64,000 nt of DNA, from NCBI GenBank assembly GCA_039975855.1, contig JBDWGH010000005.1, forward strand, positions 124,001 to 188,000, in the 5' to 3' direction. The position numbers and the translations under genes are program-made. Positions 9,565-18,485 of this stretch are shown here, piece by piece (position 1 is the stretch's first letter; every line of letters begins with the position of its first letter). This DNA comes from Litorimonas sp039975855. GTDB lineage: Bacteria > Pseudomonadota > Alphaproteobacteria > Caulobacterales > Maricaulaceae. A model generated the notes under the pieces. The model had not been told where the DNA came from, did not search any database, and saw only the letters and a program-made list of their open reading frames with translations.

Positions 9565-11111
9565 AACCGCGCCACCCCAAAGGAATTTGGGCGCAAGGCA
9601 CGTTTCCGACCCTCCATCACAATTGGCATCAAAAGCCCTAAAAGTTTCCGCGTGTCTCGTGGGTCAATGACGCCATCGTCTAATAGATGGCCAGAAGTAT
9701 AAAATGCATTCGATTGACTGTCGAAAATCTGGGTTAGTTTTTCCCGTTGGGCCGCCCGTTTCTTTTCGTCCTGCGTCACACCCGCCCGCGCAGCCTGTGC
9801 ATCAGCGACAATTTCCATGACCGTTGCGGCCTGCTCTCCGCCCATCACACCCGACTTTGCATTTGGCCAACTAAAGACAAAATCGGGATCGTACCCCCGC
9901 CCGCACATTCCGTAATTTCCGGCCCCGAAACTCGCTCCGATCATCAAAGTAATGCGCGGAACATCCGCATTGGTCACCGCTTGTATCATCTTGGCGCCAT
10001 GCTTGATCATCCCGGCTTGTTCATAAGCTTTGCCGACTAGGTACCCCGTTGTGTTTTGTAGGAAAATTAGCGGTGTACCAGCTTGATCCATCAATTGAAT
10101 AAACTGAGCGGCTTTGGTCGCGCCGTTCGGGTCAATTGGTCCATTATTCGAAATAATCCCAACAGCCTGTCCAAAAATAGAGGCCTGAATACACACTGTG
10201 GACACACCGTAGTCGGGTTTAAAATCCGTAAAATCTGACCCGTCGACCAATCGTGCGACGACCTCTCGCACCTCATAAGGTTTGCGGTAGTCCGTTGGAA
10301 CAATTCCCGCGATTTCATCGATGGAAAGCCTTGGGTTTGTGAACGAATTTTCTTTGGATTCATTTTTCCACCCCAAGCGGGAAACAACGTCTCGCATCAT
10401 CAGAACGGCTTCGCCGTCATCTTCCGCGAGATAATCGACGAGACCTGTAACACTCGCATGCATTTCCGCACCGCCCAATTCTTCTGCACTCGCGATTTCG
10501 CCTGTTGCGGCCTTAAGCAATGGGGGCCCAGCGAGATAAGCTTGACCCCGCCCTTTTACGCCAACGACATAATCTGAAAGCCCTGGCATATAGGCGCCGC
10601 CCGCCGTGGAAGACCCGTGCAATATCGCTAGTACCGGGAGTCCAGCTTTGGACAACCGCGCCAAATTCGCAAACAAAGTGCCGCCATGAATAAAGCTCTC
10701 TACAGTATAATTCAGCAAGTCACCGCCCGCACTTTCGACGAGGTGAATGAAAGGAATTTTCTGTTTCAGCGCAATTTGTTGCATGCGCTCCAAACGCCAC
10801 CCCCCCGCTGTTGTTAAAGACCCCGCCCTAATCCCGCTATCATCAACGACAATCGCACAGCGTGTTCCTGACACATATCCAATACCGCCAATGATCGTAC
10901 TGCCCGGAATCGATTTTTCCTCGACAGATGTATCCAGGAGGTACCCTGCGAGATTTCCAATTTCCAAGAAGGGCAAGCCTGGATCCAATAATCGCGCAAG
11001 CCGTTCGCGCGGCAAAAGCTGACCACGTTTGTCAAACCGCCCCTTCTTCGAGGCAGACATCGCCGGAGCCCGAGAGTTAAGCTCAGATAATTCATCAATT
11101 AGCGCCAGCAT
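9561..11111 (-). CDS. mccB: Acyl-CoA carboxylase carboxyltransferase subunit (methylcrotonyl-CoA carboxylase beta-like)
   Basis: Transfers carboxyl from biotin to the acyl-CoA substrate, probably 3-methylcrotonyl-CoA in leucine breakdown. It shows the tandem crotonase-like folds of the family: RGQLLPRERLARLLDPG near the N-terminus, AGGAYMPGLSDY, and GASFGAGNYGMCGRGYDP with the oxyanion glycines. ATG 11111 is the first canonical start and gives 516 residues. The same frame continues upstream to 11195 with no ATG, GTG or TTG, and encodes FTSKVIASSDSFKKNRAE, which resembles the conserved MccB N-terminus. An AGGAG sits 6 nt before an ATC codon at 11174, and that start would give 537 residues, close to the usual size. 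See finding. Confidence 0.88.
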   Translation of the reverse strand: MLALIDELSELNSRAPAMSASKKGRFDKRGQLLPRERLARLLDPGLPFLEIGNLAGYLLDTSVEEKSIPGSTIIGGIGYVSGTRCAIVVDDSGIRAGSLTTAGGWRLERMQQIALKQKIPFIHLVESAGGDLLNYTVESFIHGGTLFANLARLSKAGLPVLAILHGSSTAGGAYMPGLSDYVVGVKGRGQAYLAGPPLLKAATGEIASAEELGGAEMHASVTGLVDYLAEDDGEAVLMMRDVVSRLGWKNESKENSFTNPRLSIDEIAGIVPTDYRKPYEVREVVARLVDGSDFTDFKPDYGVSTVCIQASIFGQAVGIISNNGPIDPNGATKAAQFIQLMDQAGTPLIFLQNTTGYLVGKAYEQAGMIKHGAKMIQAVTNADVPRITLMIGASFGAGNYGMCGRGYDPDFVFSWPNAKSGVMGGEQAATVMEIVADAQAARAGVTQDEKKRAAQREKLTQIFDSQSNAFYTSGHLLDDGVIDPRDTRKLLGLLMPIVMEGRKRALRPNSFGVARL

Positions 11112-11329
11112 CTCAGCACGATTTTTTTTAAAGCTGTCAGATGACGCAATGACTTTCGACGTAAATTCGGGGATGAGACACTCCTGAACGAGATTTCAGT
11201 TTTTTTGAATAGCGTTCATTTTTATCTTGGGTCAAGCCAATAAGAGGCCTAGATTGGCTTGACGCCTTCGCCATATATCAGCATCCATATCCAATCTGCT
11301 TCATATTCTTGATCGCCTTAGGAAAAATC

Positions 11330-13285
11330 ATGACAGAAACCGCCTACCCAGTGCCCGAAGGTTTTGCAGCGAAGGCCAACCTCTCGCCGGCCGCCTACAA
11401 GGACACCTATGCCCGCTCGATTAAGGATCCTGAAGGGTTTTGGGGAGAGCAAGCTGAACGCCTGAATTGGGTAAAGGCTCCAACCCAGATCAAAGACGTG
11501 TCATGGGATAAAGATGATCTTCATGTGCGTTGGTATGCGGATGGCGTTTTAAACGTGACGGAAAATTGTCTGGACAGACATTTGGAAACGCACGGCGATA
11601 AAGCCGCGATTATTTGGGAAGGGGATGATCCAAGCGAGTCGCTTACGCTGACATATAAAGAGCTTCACCGATATGTATGCCGCTTTGCGAATGTCATGAA
11701 ATCACGCGGCGTCAAGAAAGGCGATCGCATCACAATATATATGCCAATGATTCCAGAAGCCGCCTTTGCGATGTTGGCTTGCGCGCGTATCGGCGCGGTG
11801 CATTCGGTCGTCTTTGGCGGGTTTTCACCCGAAGCTTTGGCGGGGCGTATCACCGATTGCGATAGTGATTTTGTAATCACAGCGGATGAAGGCTTGCGCG
11901 GCACGAAACGCGTGCCTTTGAAAGTAAATTGTGATGCGGCCTGCGCGATTGCATCAAAAGCAGGCAAACCAGTGAAGACGGTTTTATGTGTTCAGCGAAC
12001 AGGTGCGGATGTTGAATGGAATTCATCACGAGATGTCTGGCTACATGATGCCCTAGAGACGGTTGCGGATGACTGTCCTGCAGAACCCCTGAGTGCCGAA
12101 GATCCGCTCTTCATTCTGTATACCTCTGGCTCGACTGGAAAACCCAAAGGCGTTTTACATACAACTGGCGGATATCTTGTCTGGGCGAGCCTGACCCATG
12201 AAGCCGTTTTCGACCTGAAAGAGGACGACGTTTATTGGTGCAGTGCAGATGTGGGTTGGATCACTGGTCACACATATATTGTCTACGGCCCTCTGGCCAA
12301 TGGCGCGACGACGCTCATGTTTGAAGGGGTGCCCACTTATCCCGACGCCTCTCGTTTTTGGCAAGTCTGCGACAAACATCAGGTCTCGCTGTTTTATACC
12401 GCTCCGACAGCCATTCGTGCGTTGATGCGAGAGGGCGACGGGCCCGTAAAGGCAACGTCTCGCAAGAGCCTTCGGCTGTTGGGAACGGTGGGTGAGCCGA
12501 TCAATCCCGAAGCTTGGGATTGGTATTTCAACGTTGTCGGCGAAACACGCTGTCCGATTGTGGATACTTGGTGGCAGACGGAAACAGGCGGGGCGATGAT
12601 TGTGCCCTTACCCGGAACGACCCCTATGAAGCCTGGCAGTGCAACTCTGCCTTTTTACGGAATTGAACCGGCCTTAGTCGATGCGGATGGAAATGAGCTC
12701 GAAGGCGCAACCGAAGGCAATTTGATTATTAAAAACAGCTGGCCAGGTCAGATGCGGACCGTTTACGGGGATCACCAACGGTTTATAGACACCTATTTCA
12801 GCGCCTATCCAGGCAACTACTTCACAGGCGATGGGTGCCGCCGTGATGCGGATGGGTTTTACTGGATTACCGGACGGGTTGACGATGTCATCAATGTGTC
12901 AGGCCATCGTATGGGCACGGCCGAAGTCGAAAGTGCGCTTGTGTCTCATCCGGCGGTGGCCGAAGCTGCTGTTGTTGGATATCCACACGAAATCAAAGGC
13001 CAAGGGATCTACGCCTATGTCACGACCATCCCGGGCAGCAAAGATGATGAGAATTTACGCAAAACCCTCGTCACGCATGTTCGGAAGGAAATTGGTCCGA
13101 TTGCGACGCCCGACCTTATCCAATTTGCACCAGGCCTGCCAAAGACACGATCTGGGAAAATCATGCGGCGCATCCTACGAAAAATTGCTGAAGACAGTTT
13201 CGACAATCTAGGGGACACATCGACCTTATCTGACCCCAGCGTCGTCGATGATTTGATTGCCAATCGGATGAATAAGTCAGGGTAG
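11330..13285 (+). CDS. acsA: Acetate-CoA ligase (acetyl-CoA synthetase)
   Basis: Activates acetate with ATP and CoA through acetyl-AMP. The 651-residue length fits Acs. Visible features are the AMP-binding P-loop YTSGSTGKPKG, the WWQTETGG segment, the YFTGDGCRRDADGFYWITGR hinge region, and the C-terminal KTRSGKIMRR. The Lys in that last motif is acetylated by Pat-type enzymes in known Acs proteins. ATG 11330 follows a TTAGGAAAAATC ribosome-binding region and gives the standard N-terminus, so I preferred it to an upstream start at 11309. It is divergent from the carboxylase operon and followed after 2 bp by an SMP-30-like gene. Confidence 0.96.
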   Translation: MTETAYPVPEGFAAKANLSPAAYKDTYARSIKDPEGFWGEQAERLNWVKAPTQIKDVSWDKDDLHVRWYADGVLNVTENCLDRHLETHGDKAAIIWEGDDPSESLTLTYKELHRYVCRFANVMKSRGVKKGDRITIYMPMIPEAAFAMLACARIGAVHSVVFGGFSPEALAGRITDCDSDFVITADEGLRGTKRVPLKVNCDAACAIASKAGKPVKTVLCVQRTGADVEWNSSRDVWLHDALETVADDCPAEPLSAEDPLFILYTSGSTGKPKGVLHTTGGYLVWASLTHEAVFDLKEDDVYWCSADVGWITGHTYIVYGPLANGATTLMFEGVPTYPDASRFWQVCDKHQVSLFYTAPTAIRALMREGDGPVKATSRKSLRLLGTVGEPINPEAWDWYFNVVGETRCPIVDTWWQTETGGAMIVPLPGTTPMKPGSATLPFYGIEPALVDADGNELEGATEGNLIIKNSWPGQMRTVYGDHQRFIDTYFSAYPGNYFTGDGCRRDADGFYWITGRVDDVINVSGHRMGTAEVESALVSHPAVAEAAVVGYPHEIKGQGIYAYVTTIPGSKDDENLRKTLVTHVRKEIGPIATPDLIQFAPGLPKTRSGKIMRRILRKIAEDSFDNLGDTSTLSDPSVVDDLIANRMNKSG

Positions 13286-13287
13286 AT

Positions 13288-14361
13288 ATGAAGAAGCTAA
13301 TCCTCGGAACAGTCTCCGTTTGCGCGATCCTTATTGGTTATCTGGGTTTTGCGCCAGTTCCCATTGACCCCGGCACTTGGGAGGCGCCAATTAACGCCGG
13401 TCATGTCGGCGCGTTTGAACCCAATAATGATCTCGCGAGTCTGGAACGTATCTCGGTTGGTAAAAGTGTCGGGCCAGAAGACGCAGCCGTTTTAAACGGC
13501 ATGATTTACGCCACGTCTCAGACAGGTGACATTACACGGATAGATCCAAGCACAAAAGACGTCGAAATTATCGCAAATACGGGCGGCGTGCCTTTGGGAA
13601 TAGAAGAGAATAATGGCGTCCTGTATATTGCAGACGCCCATAAAGGGCTATTGTCTTTGACGAAAAATGGCGAGTTGAAAACCCTGACGGACGAAGTTGA
13701 CGGTACACCAATTCGATATGCAGATGATTTGGATATCGCTGACAACGGCGTCATTTATTTTTCGGATGCCTCGACAAAGTTCGGAGCCGAAGACAATGGC
13801 ACGACGATGGCAGCGTCCTTGCTGGAAATTATGGAAGGTCAAGGCACAGGCCGCGTTTTGGCTTATGACCCGCGCACCCGACAAACACGCACGATCGCCA
13901 AAGGCCTGGTTTTTCCAAACGGTGTGGCCATGCATCCTGACGGAAGTGTGCTGGTAAACGAAACGGGTCGTTACCGCGTCCTAAAAATTGACCCAGAAAC
14001 TGGCCGGATGACGGATTGGGTCGCAAATCTTCCGGGTTTTCCGGACAATATTAACCCCGGACCAAACGGTACCTATTTCTTAGGATTAATATCACCGCGT
14101 TCAGAGTGGCTTGACGCGAATGCAAGTAAGCCCGGCATGCGGAAACTGGCCATGCGCTTGCCGCCATCTATGCGGCCCAAAGCCGAACATTACGGGCATA
14201 TTGTTCAACTGGATGCGAATGGAAATGTCCTACGAACATTCCAAGACCCAGCAGGAGAATATCATGATGCAACAGGAGCGCTTGTCCACGACGGTTATCT
14301 TTACGTGACCAGCCTTCACGAAACAGATTTGGCGCGGAGACCTTATCCTGCTTTGAAATGA
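13288..14361 (+). CDS. SMP-30/gluconolactonase/strictosidine synthase-like beta-propeller hydrolase
   Basis: 357-residue protein with an N-terminal hydrophobic segment (about residues 1-22, MKKLILGTVSVCAILIGYLG) that may anchor it or act as a signal. The body has repeated propeller-blade patterns: GVLYIADAHKGL, GVIYFSDASTKF, FPNGVAMHPDGSVLVNETGRYRVLKI and GYLYVTSLHE. These fit the strictosidine synthase-like branch of six-bladed propellers. Such proteins are often calcium-dependent lactonases or esterases, but the substrate cannot be told from the sequence. It lies 2 bp after acsA and is likely cotranscribed. Confidence 0.78.
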   Translation: MKKLILGTVSVCAILIGYLGFAPVPIDPGTWEAPINAGHVGAFEPNNDLASLERISVGKSVGPEDAAVLNGMIYATSQTGDITRIDPSTKDVEIIANTGGVPLGIEENNGVLYIADAHKGLLSLTKNGELKTLTDEVDGTPIRYADDLDIADNGVIYFSDASTKFGAEDNGTTMAASLLEIMEGQGTGRVLAYDPRTRQTRTIAKGLVFPNGVAMHPDGSVLVNETGRYRVLKIDPETGRMTDWVANLPGFPDNINPGPNGTYFLGLISPRSEWLDANASKPGMRKLAMRLPPSMRPKAEHYGHIVQLDANGNVLRTFQDPAGEYHDATGALVHDGYLYVTSLHETDLARRPYPALK

Positions 14362-14438
14362 CCTTCGCCATTATCATGCAGGTCTGCCATCAAAAGATGA
14401 AGGGTTGCAGCCAAACAAACATAAAGGAATAAAGCCTC

Positions 14439-14831
14439 ATGCGAACATCTTTTAAAATTATCCTTATGGTCCTCTCGCTCATCCCGCTTTTCTTTGCGGT
14501 GACGGGAGTATTTGGCGGCGCAGCTGCAAACAATGAAGGCGTGGCGGTCAGCGCCGCGCTAGATAATCAATATCGTTATTTGAGCGGTTATTACATCTCT
14601 CTCTTTTGTGGGATTTGGTATGTGTTGGGCGATATCGATAACCGCGGCACAGTATTACGTTTTCTTATTTTGGCTCTCTTTATCGGCGGTTTGGCCCGTC
14701 TTTATAGCTATGTGCAAGTCGGCCCGCCGCCGGCAAATGCTATGGTGGGAATGGTGCTAGAGCTTGGCTCGCCCGTTTTGGCGCTTTGGCACCGTATGTT
14801 GGAACGGTCCGTTGGGCCCGCTGTCCCGTAA
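14439..14831 (+). CDS. DUF4345 family membrane protein
   Basis: 130-residue integral membrane protein with about four hydrophobic segments: near residues 7-27, 50-63, 70-88 and 100-117. The segment LDNQYRYLSGYYISLF and the following GIWYVLGDI match the DUF4345 pattern. No catalytic motif is visible and the function is unknown. An AAAGGAATAAAGCCTC leader precedes the ATG. It lies between the SMP-30-like gene and a saccharopine dehydrogenase-like gene on the same strand, so it may share their transcript. Confidence 0.72.
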   Translation: MRTSFKIILMVLSLIPLFFAVTGVFGGAAANNEGVAVSAALDNQYRYLSGYYISLFCGIWYVLGDIDNRGTVLRFLILALFIGGLARLYSYVQVGPPPANAMVGMVLELGSPVLALWHRMLERSVGPAVP

Positions 14832-14863
14832 CTAAATAGTCCCTTCCAATAGAAAGATCTCTT

Positions 14864-16033
14864 ATGTCTGATCGCGAATTCGATATCATTATTTATGGTG
14901 CTTCCGGTTTTACTGGACGCCTTGTCGCTGAATATCTGCAAGCCGAATATGGCGATACGGATTTGAAATGGGCGATGGCCGGACGAAACGCTGCCAAACT
15001 CGCGGAAGTCCGCAATGAAATGGGCGTGTCATCTGACGTTGAAATTGTAACAGCCAATTCCGACCAACCCGAAAGCCTATCCGCCATGGCGGCGCGCACG
15101 AAAGCCGTCATCACCACCGTTGGACCATATCAGCTTTATGGCGAACCGCTTTTGAAAGCCTGCGTTGAGGCCGGAAGCGATTATGTCGACCTTTGCGGGG
15201 AACCGGCTTGGATGAAAGACATGATTGACCGCTATGATGATGCCGCGAAAAAATCTGGCGCACGGATCGTCCTGTCTTGCGGATTTGATTCAATTCCGTT
15301 CGATCTCGGCGTCTACCATCTTCAAAAACACGCTATCGAAAACCACGGCGGCGCAGCCCCTCGGGTCCGGTGTCGCGTGCGCGGGATGAAAGGGACATTC
15401 TCCGGCGGAACAGCCGCTAGTTTTATGGAAACAATGAAACGTGCTCAGGTCCAACCTGAAATCTTGGGATGGCTGAAAGACCCGTTTTCCTTGTCACCGG
15501 AACCTGGCGCAGACCAACCCGCCATCCATAAACCAATGGAAGAAACCGATCTAGGCAGCTGGGCCACGCCGTTCATTATGGCCAGTATCAACACCAAAAA
15601 CGTCCATCGCTCCAATGCGCTGCTTGGTTATAAATATGGCCGTGACTTCCAATATGGCGAAATGGTTCTGACTGGACCGGGAGAAAAAGGCGAACAGCTC
15701 GCCAAAGGTATGGCGAAGTCGAACGCCTTTGGGGACAACCCGCCGAAGCCCGGTGAAGGCCCATCCAAAGACGAGCGTGAAAACGGCTCTTACGATGTCA
15801 TGTTTATCGGTGACGCACCGAACGGCACGCGGATCATCACCTCCGTCAAAGGCGATAAAGATCCCGGATATGGATCAACATCCAAGATGATTGCAGAAGC
15901 CGCGTTGACTTTAGTGCAAGATGTTAAAGGCGAAGGCGGCGTCATGACGCCAGCGCCCGCCATGGCAGATACCCTAATCGACCGCCTGCAGTCTCATGCA
16001 GGTTTGACTTTTGCGGTCGAAGCCGGCGACTAA
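14864..16033 (+). CDS. Saccharopine dehydrogenase-like NAD(P)-binding reductase
   Basis: 389-residue protein starting with a Rossmann nucleotide-binding motif (IIIYGASGFTGRLVAEYL). It continues with VITTVGPYQLYGEPLLKACVEAGSDY, the signature of saccharopine dehydrogenase-like proteins related to mycobacterial trans-acting enoyl reductases. That branch usually acts on lipids or unknown acyl substrates rather than in lysine metabolism. No lysine pathway genes are near. The C-terminal half (GYGSTSKMIAEAALTL) is also typical of the branch. Cofactor binding is clear. The substrate is not. Confidence 0.82.
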   Translation: MSDREFDIIIYGASGFTGRLVAEYLQAEYGDTDLKWAMAGRNAAKLAEVRNEMGVSSDVEIVTANSDQPESLSAMAARTKAVITTVGPYQLYGEPLLKACVEAGSDYVDLCGEPAWMKDMIDRYDDAAKKSGARIVLSCGFDSIPFDLGVYHLQKHAIENHGGAAPRVRCRVRGMKGTFSGGTAASFMETMKRAQVQPEILGWLKDPFSLSPEPGADQPAIHKPMEETDLGSWATPFIMASINTKNVHRSNALLGYKYGRDFQYGEMVLTGPGEKGEQLAKGMAKSNAFGDNPPKPGEGPSKDERENGSYDVMFIGDAPNGTRIITSVKGDKDPGYGSTSKMIAEAALTLVQDVKGEGGVMTPAPAMADTLIDRLQSHAGLTFAVEAGD

Positions 16034-16040
16034 ACACAAA

Positions 16041-16066
16041 TGGCCTGCCGGTTTCCCGACAGGCCA
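16041..16066. terminator. Hairpin between convergent genes, possible bidirectional terminator
   Basis: Inverted repeat TGGCCTG (16041-16047) and CAGGCCA (16060-16066) with extra inner pairing (CGG/CCG). It lies 8 bp after the stop at 16033 and 30 bp from the end of the leftward gene at 16096. On the minus strand it is followed by a T-rich TTTGTGTTT, so it better suits the leftward gene. Confidence 0.6.
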
Positions 16067-16095
16067 ATCATTTCAGAACTGGAATTTAATCCAGA

Positions 16096-16524
16096 TTACT
16101 TCTGCGCGAGGCGTACCTGCAAAAGCGCTTGGTTGGATTTTGCAACTTCTAGCTCGGGACGCAATTCCAGAGCCGCATCACAAGCGACCGCCGCTTGCTC
16201 GATTTTATCCAATTTAGCCAAGCTTGCGCAGAGATTGGCCTGAGCAATCGCTGTTTTGGTGCGGTTTGGGCGGCTGCGGATTACAGCCTTGTTCAACGAA
16301 ACAGCTTTGGCAAAATTGCCCTTATTGAACGCCTTTACGCCGGACTTGATCAATCCATTTGAGGATGTTTTGACCTGATAGTCGGCTGATACCGTCGTCA
16401 CTGTTGGTGCTGCTGGTGCTGTTTCACCCGCCATGACACTGGCGGGCAAGATGAAGGCAGCGGCACTGATAGAATAGATGGCAAGCGCCTTAAGTGAGCG
16501 GATACTCAGGGGGTTGAATGTCAT
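16096..16524 (-). CDS. Secreted small TPR-like protein
   Basis: 142-residue protein with a signal peptide (hydrophobic stretch LAIYSISAAAFILPASVMA, then AGETAPAAP). The mature part contains two helical repeats resembling TPR units: GVKAFNKGNFAKAVSLNKAV and ACDAALELRPELEVAKSNQA. These suggest a periplasmic protein-protein interaction role. No enzyme motif is present. I chose ATG 16524 because AAGGAG lies 6 nt upstream (AAGGAGACAATC-ATG). A longer version from 16551 is less likely. It is divergent from a LysR-type gene 91 bp away, which may regulate it. Confidence 0.7.
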   Translation of the reverse strand: MTFNPLSIRSLKALAIYSISAAAFILPASVMAGETAPAAPTVTTVSADYQVKTSSNGLIKSGVKAFNKGNFAKAVSLNKAVIRSRPNRTKTAIAQANLCASLAKLDKIEQAAVACDAALELRPELEVAKSNQALLQVRLAQK

Positions 16525-16580
16525 GATTGTCTCCTTTGATATGACGCTCATTCCTTATTTTTAAACATTTGCGTATGGAA

Positions 16581-16608
16581 TTGACTTTATCAGCAGGGCA
16601 GTTATACA
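16581..16608 (+). promoter_or_regulatory. Sigma70-type promoter of the LysR gene
   Basis: TTGACT (16581-16586), 16-bp spacer, TATACA (16603-16608). The -10 box ends only 7 bp before the ATG at 16616, so the transcript would start at or next to the start codon and be leaderless. Confidence 0.65.
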
Positions 16609-16615
16609 CATCTGT

Positions 16616-17620
16616 ATGAAAAACTGGTCTGACTATCCTATATTCCTTGCCGTGGCAGAAGCCGGCTCCCTTACAGCAGCGGGGCGTGCGCTCGGCATGA
16701 GCCAACCGACAGTAGGCCGGCGCATTCGCGCGCTGGAAGATCACTTCGGAACGGCACTGCTCAAACGAGAGAGCGGTCAATTGGTTCCGACCAACTTTGG
16801 GCAATCCATGCTGGATCATATCCGCCGCATGCAGGATGAGGCTTCGGCCATTGATAGATCCTCAGCCACATTGGAAGATTCTCTTTCAGGCGTGGTCCGT
16901 CTGTCCGCGACAGAGGGCGTCGGTACAAGCTGGCTGCCCGGCGTGATGAGGAGCTTCCGCCAAGAACATCCGGACGTCTTGGTTGACATAGGTATCGGCT
17001 TTCAAAGTTTTAACCTCGCCCAACGCGAAGCTGATATTGCCTTACGCTGGCGAAGCCCCGGTGAACAAAATTCTTTGATTGGCCGAAAAGTTGCCGAAGT
17101 TGGATTCGCGCTTTTTGCTTCTCCCGAGTATCTAGATAAACATGGCGCGCCATCCACACCGGAAGAATTGACAGAGCATGACGGCGTCTTGGCACAAATC
17201 ATGGACGGCAAATCACTCTGGCTAATGGATGATGATGGTAAGATGATGTTCGAGCCCAAACGCGTGACATTTAATACCAATTCTATCTGGGCGTTCGATC
17301 AGGCATTAGTCCATGGTTATGGAATTGGTGTGTTGCCAATGTGTGGACTGATCAATCGAGATTTAGGACTCGTTCGAGTTCTGCCTGATTTCGTTCAAAT
17401 GGAATCCCTCTATCTTGTGGCTCACCAAGACTTGAAACGGTCTATGCGGATTCGCGCTGTTTTTGATTATCTTGTTGGCGCATTCAAAGAAGATGCAGCC
17501 TTCTTCAAAGGTCTCAGCACGTCTGAATATGATTGCGGCAGATGTGGTGTCGCAGCTGGCCAGAATATGTTGCCGCCACGCTCACTTCCGACTAAGAGCT
17601 TGCCCATAGCAGCTGAGTAA
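16616..17620 (+). CDS. LysR family transcriptional regulator
   Basis: 334-residue regulator. The N-terminal winged helix-turn-helix is typical (FLAVAEAGSLTAAGRALGMS, QPTVGRRIRALEDHFGTALL). It is followed by a periplasmic-binding-like effector domain at about residues 90-290 (GVVRLSATEGVG, ADIALRWRSP, GIGVLPMCG). A C-terminal extension of about 40 residues (YDCGRCGVAAGQNMLPPRSL) goes beyond the usual 300-residue length. The effector is unknown. By position the likely target is the divergent TPR-like secreted protein gene or its own promoter. The start lies immediately after a -10 box. Confidence 0.9.
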   Translation: MKNWSDYPIFLAVAEAGSLTAAGRALGMSQPTVGRRIRALEDHFGTALLKRESGQLVPTNFGQSMLDHIRRMQDEASAIDRSSATLEDSLSGVVRLSATEGVGTSWLPGVMRSFRQEHPDVLVDIGIGFQSFNLAQREADIALRWRSPGEQNSLIGRKVAEVGFALFASPEYLDKHGAPSTPEELTEHDGVLAQIMDGKSLWLMDDDGKMMFEPKRVTFNTNSIWAFDQALVHGYGIGVLPMCGLINRDLGLVRVLPDFVQMESLYLVAHQDLKRSMRIRAVFDYLVGAFKEDAAFFKGLSTSEYDCGRCGVAAGQNMLPPRSLPTKSLPIAAE

Positions 17621-17658
17621 ACTGAGCTCGTTCCGACGACGCCCAATCCGGATAAATC

Positions 17659-18423
17659 ATGTCTGAAAAAACAATCGATTTCGGATTTGAAACGATTCCC
17701 GAAGCCGAGAAAATCGGCCGCGTCAAAGGCGTCTTCGATTCTGTCGCTTCGAATTACGACCTTATGAACGATGCCATGAGCGTTGGCATTCACCGCGTTT
17801 GGAAAAACATGACCATTACGCGGCTTAATCCGCAACCGGGGGAACGCCTCTTGGATGTAGCAGGCGGCACAGGCGATATCGCCCGACGTTTTATCAAAGC
17901 TGCTGATGAAGTTCGCATTCGGCGCGGCGGCAAACCTGCTTCAGCAGTTATCTGCGATATTAACGACCAGATGCTGATTGCGGGGATTGATGCGGAAAAA
18001 GATCGCGGGATGGACCTGACCCGAATTTGCGGAAACGCCGAAATGTTGCCTTTCGAGAACGACCAATTTGATGCTGTTACAATTTCTTTCGGTATTCGGA
18101 ATGTGACCGACCGCATGGCCGCACTTCGGGAGTTTCTGCGGGTTTTGAAACCGGGGGGGCGTTTGGCAATCCTAGAGTTTTCAACACCACCAGCCAAAGT
18201 TATCAGTGCATTTTATGATGCTTATAGTTTCGCTGTCATTCCGCGTCTGGGACAAGTTCTGACAGGTGACCGCGACAGCTATCAATATTTAGTCGAAAGC
18301 ATCCGAAAATTTCCTAAGCAGGAACAATTCGCCGAAATGATCCGCGAAGCTGGCTTCGCGAAAGTGACCTATCAGGATTACAGCACAGGGATTGCGGCGC
18401 TGCACACGGGATGGAAACTCTAA
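17659..18423 (+). CDS. ubiE: Demethylmenaquinone/2-methoxy-6-polyprenyl-1,4-benzoquinol methylase UbiE
   Basis: SAM-dependent C-methyltransferase of ubiquinone synthesis. The 254-residue protein has the UbiE signatures VFDSVASNYDLMNDAMSVGI near residue 27 and LDVAGGTGDIARR (SAM-binding). It also has FDAVTISFGIRNVTD and RVLKPGGRLAILEFS. It lies 38 bp after the LysR gene and ends at a hairpin. ubiB and mutM, often neighbours in alphaproteobacteria, are absent here. Confidence 0.95.
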   Translation: MSEKTIDFGFETIPEAEKIGRVKGVFDSVASNYDLMNDAMSVGIHRVWKNMTITRLNPQPGERLLDVAGGTGDIARRFIKAADEVRIRRGGKPASAVICDINDQMLIAGIDAEKDRGMDLTRICGNAEMLPFENDQFDAVTISFGIRNVTDRMAALREFLRVLKPGGRLAILEFSTPPAKVISAFYDAYSFAVIPRLGQVLTGDRDSYQYLVESIRKFPKQEQFAEMIREAGFAKVTYQDYSTGIAALHTGWKL

Positions 18424-18432
18424 AGCACCAAT

Positions 18433-18464
18433 AAAAAAGGCCGAACTCATGTCCGGCCCATTTT
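18433..18464. terminator. Hairpin between convergent ubiE and DUF6481 genes
   Basis: GGCCG (18439-18443) pairs with CGGCC (18454-18458). It is flanked by AAAAAA on the left and CATTTTC on the right, so either strand gives a short stem followed by T residues. The stem is only 5 bp, so efficiency is uncertain. Confidence 0.55.
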
Positions 18465-18485
18465 CAATTTGTCTAAAAACTACGC

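Noticed and set aside
16490..16819. Minus-strand frame over the LysR promoter and 5' end
   Set aside because: Overlaps the clear LysR coding region and contains no family pattern.
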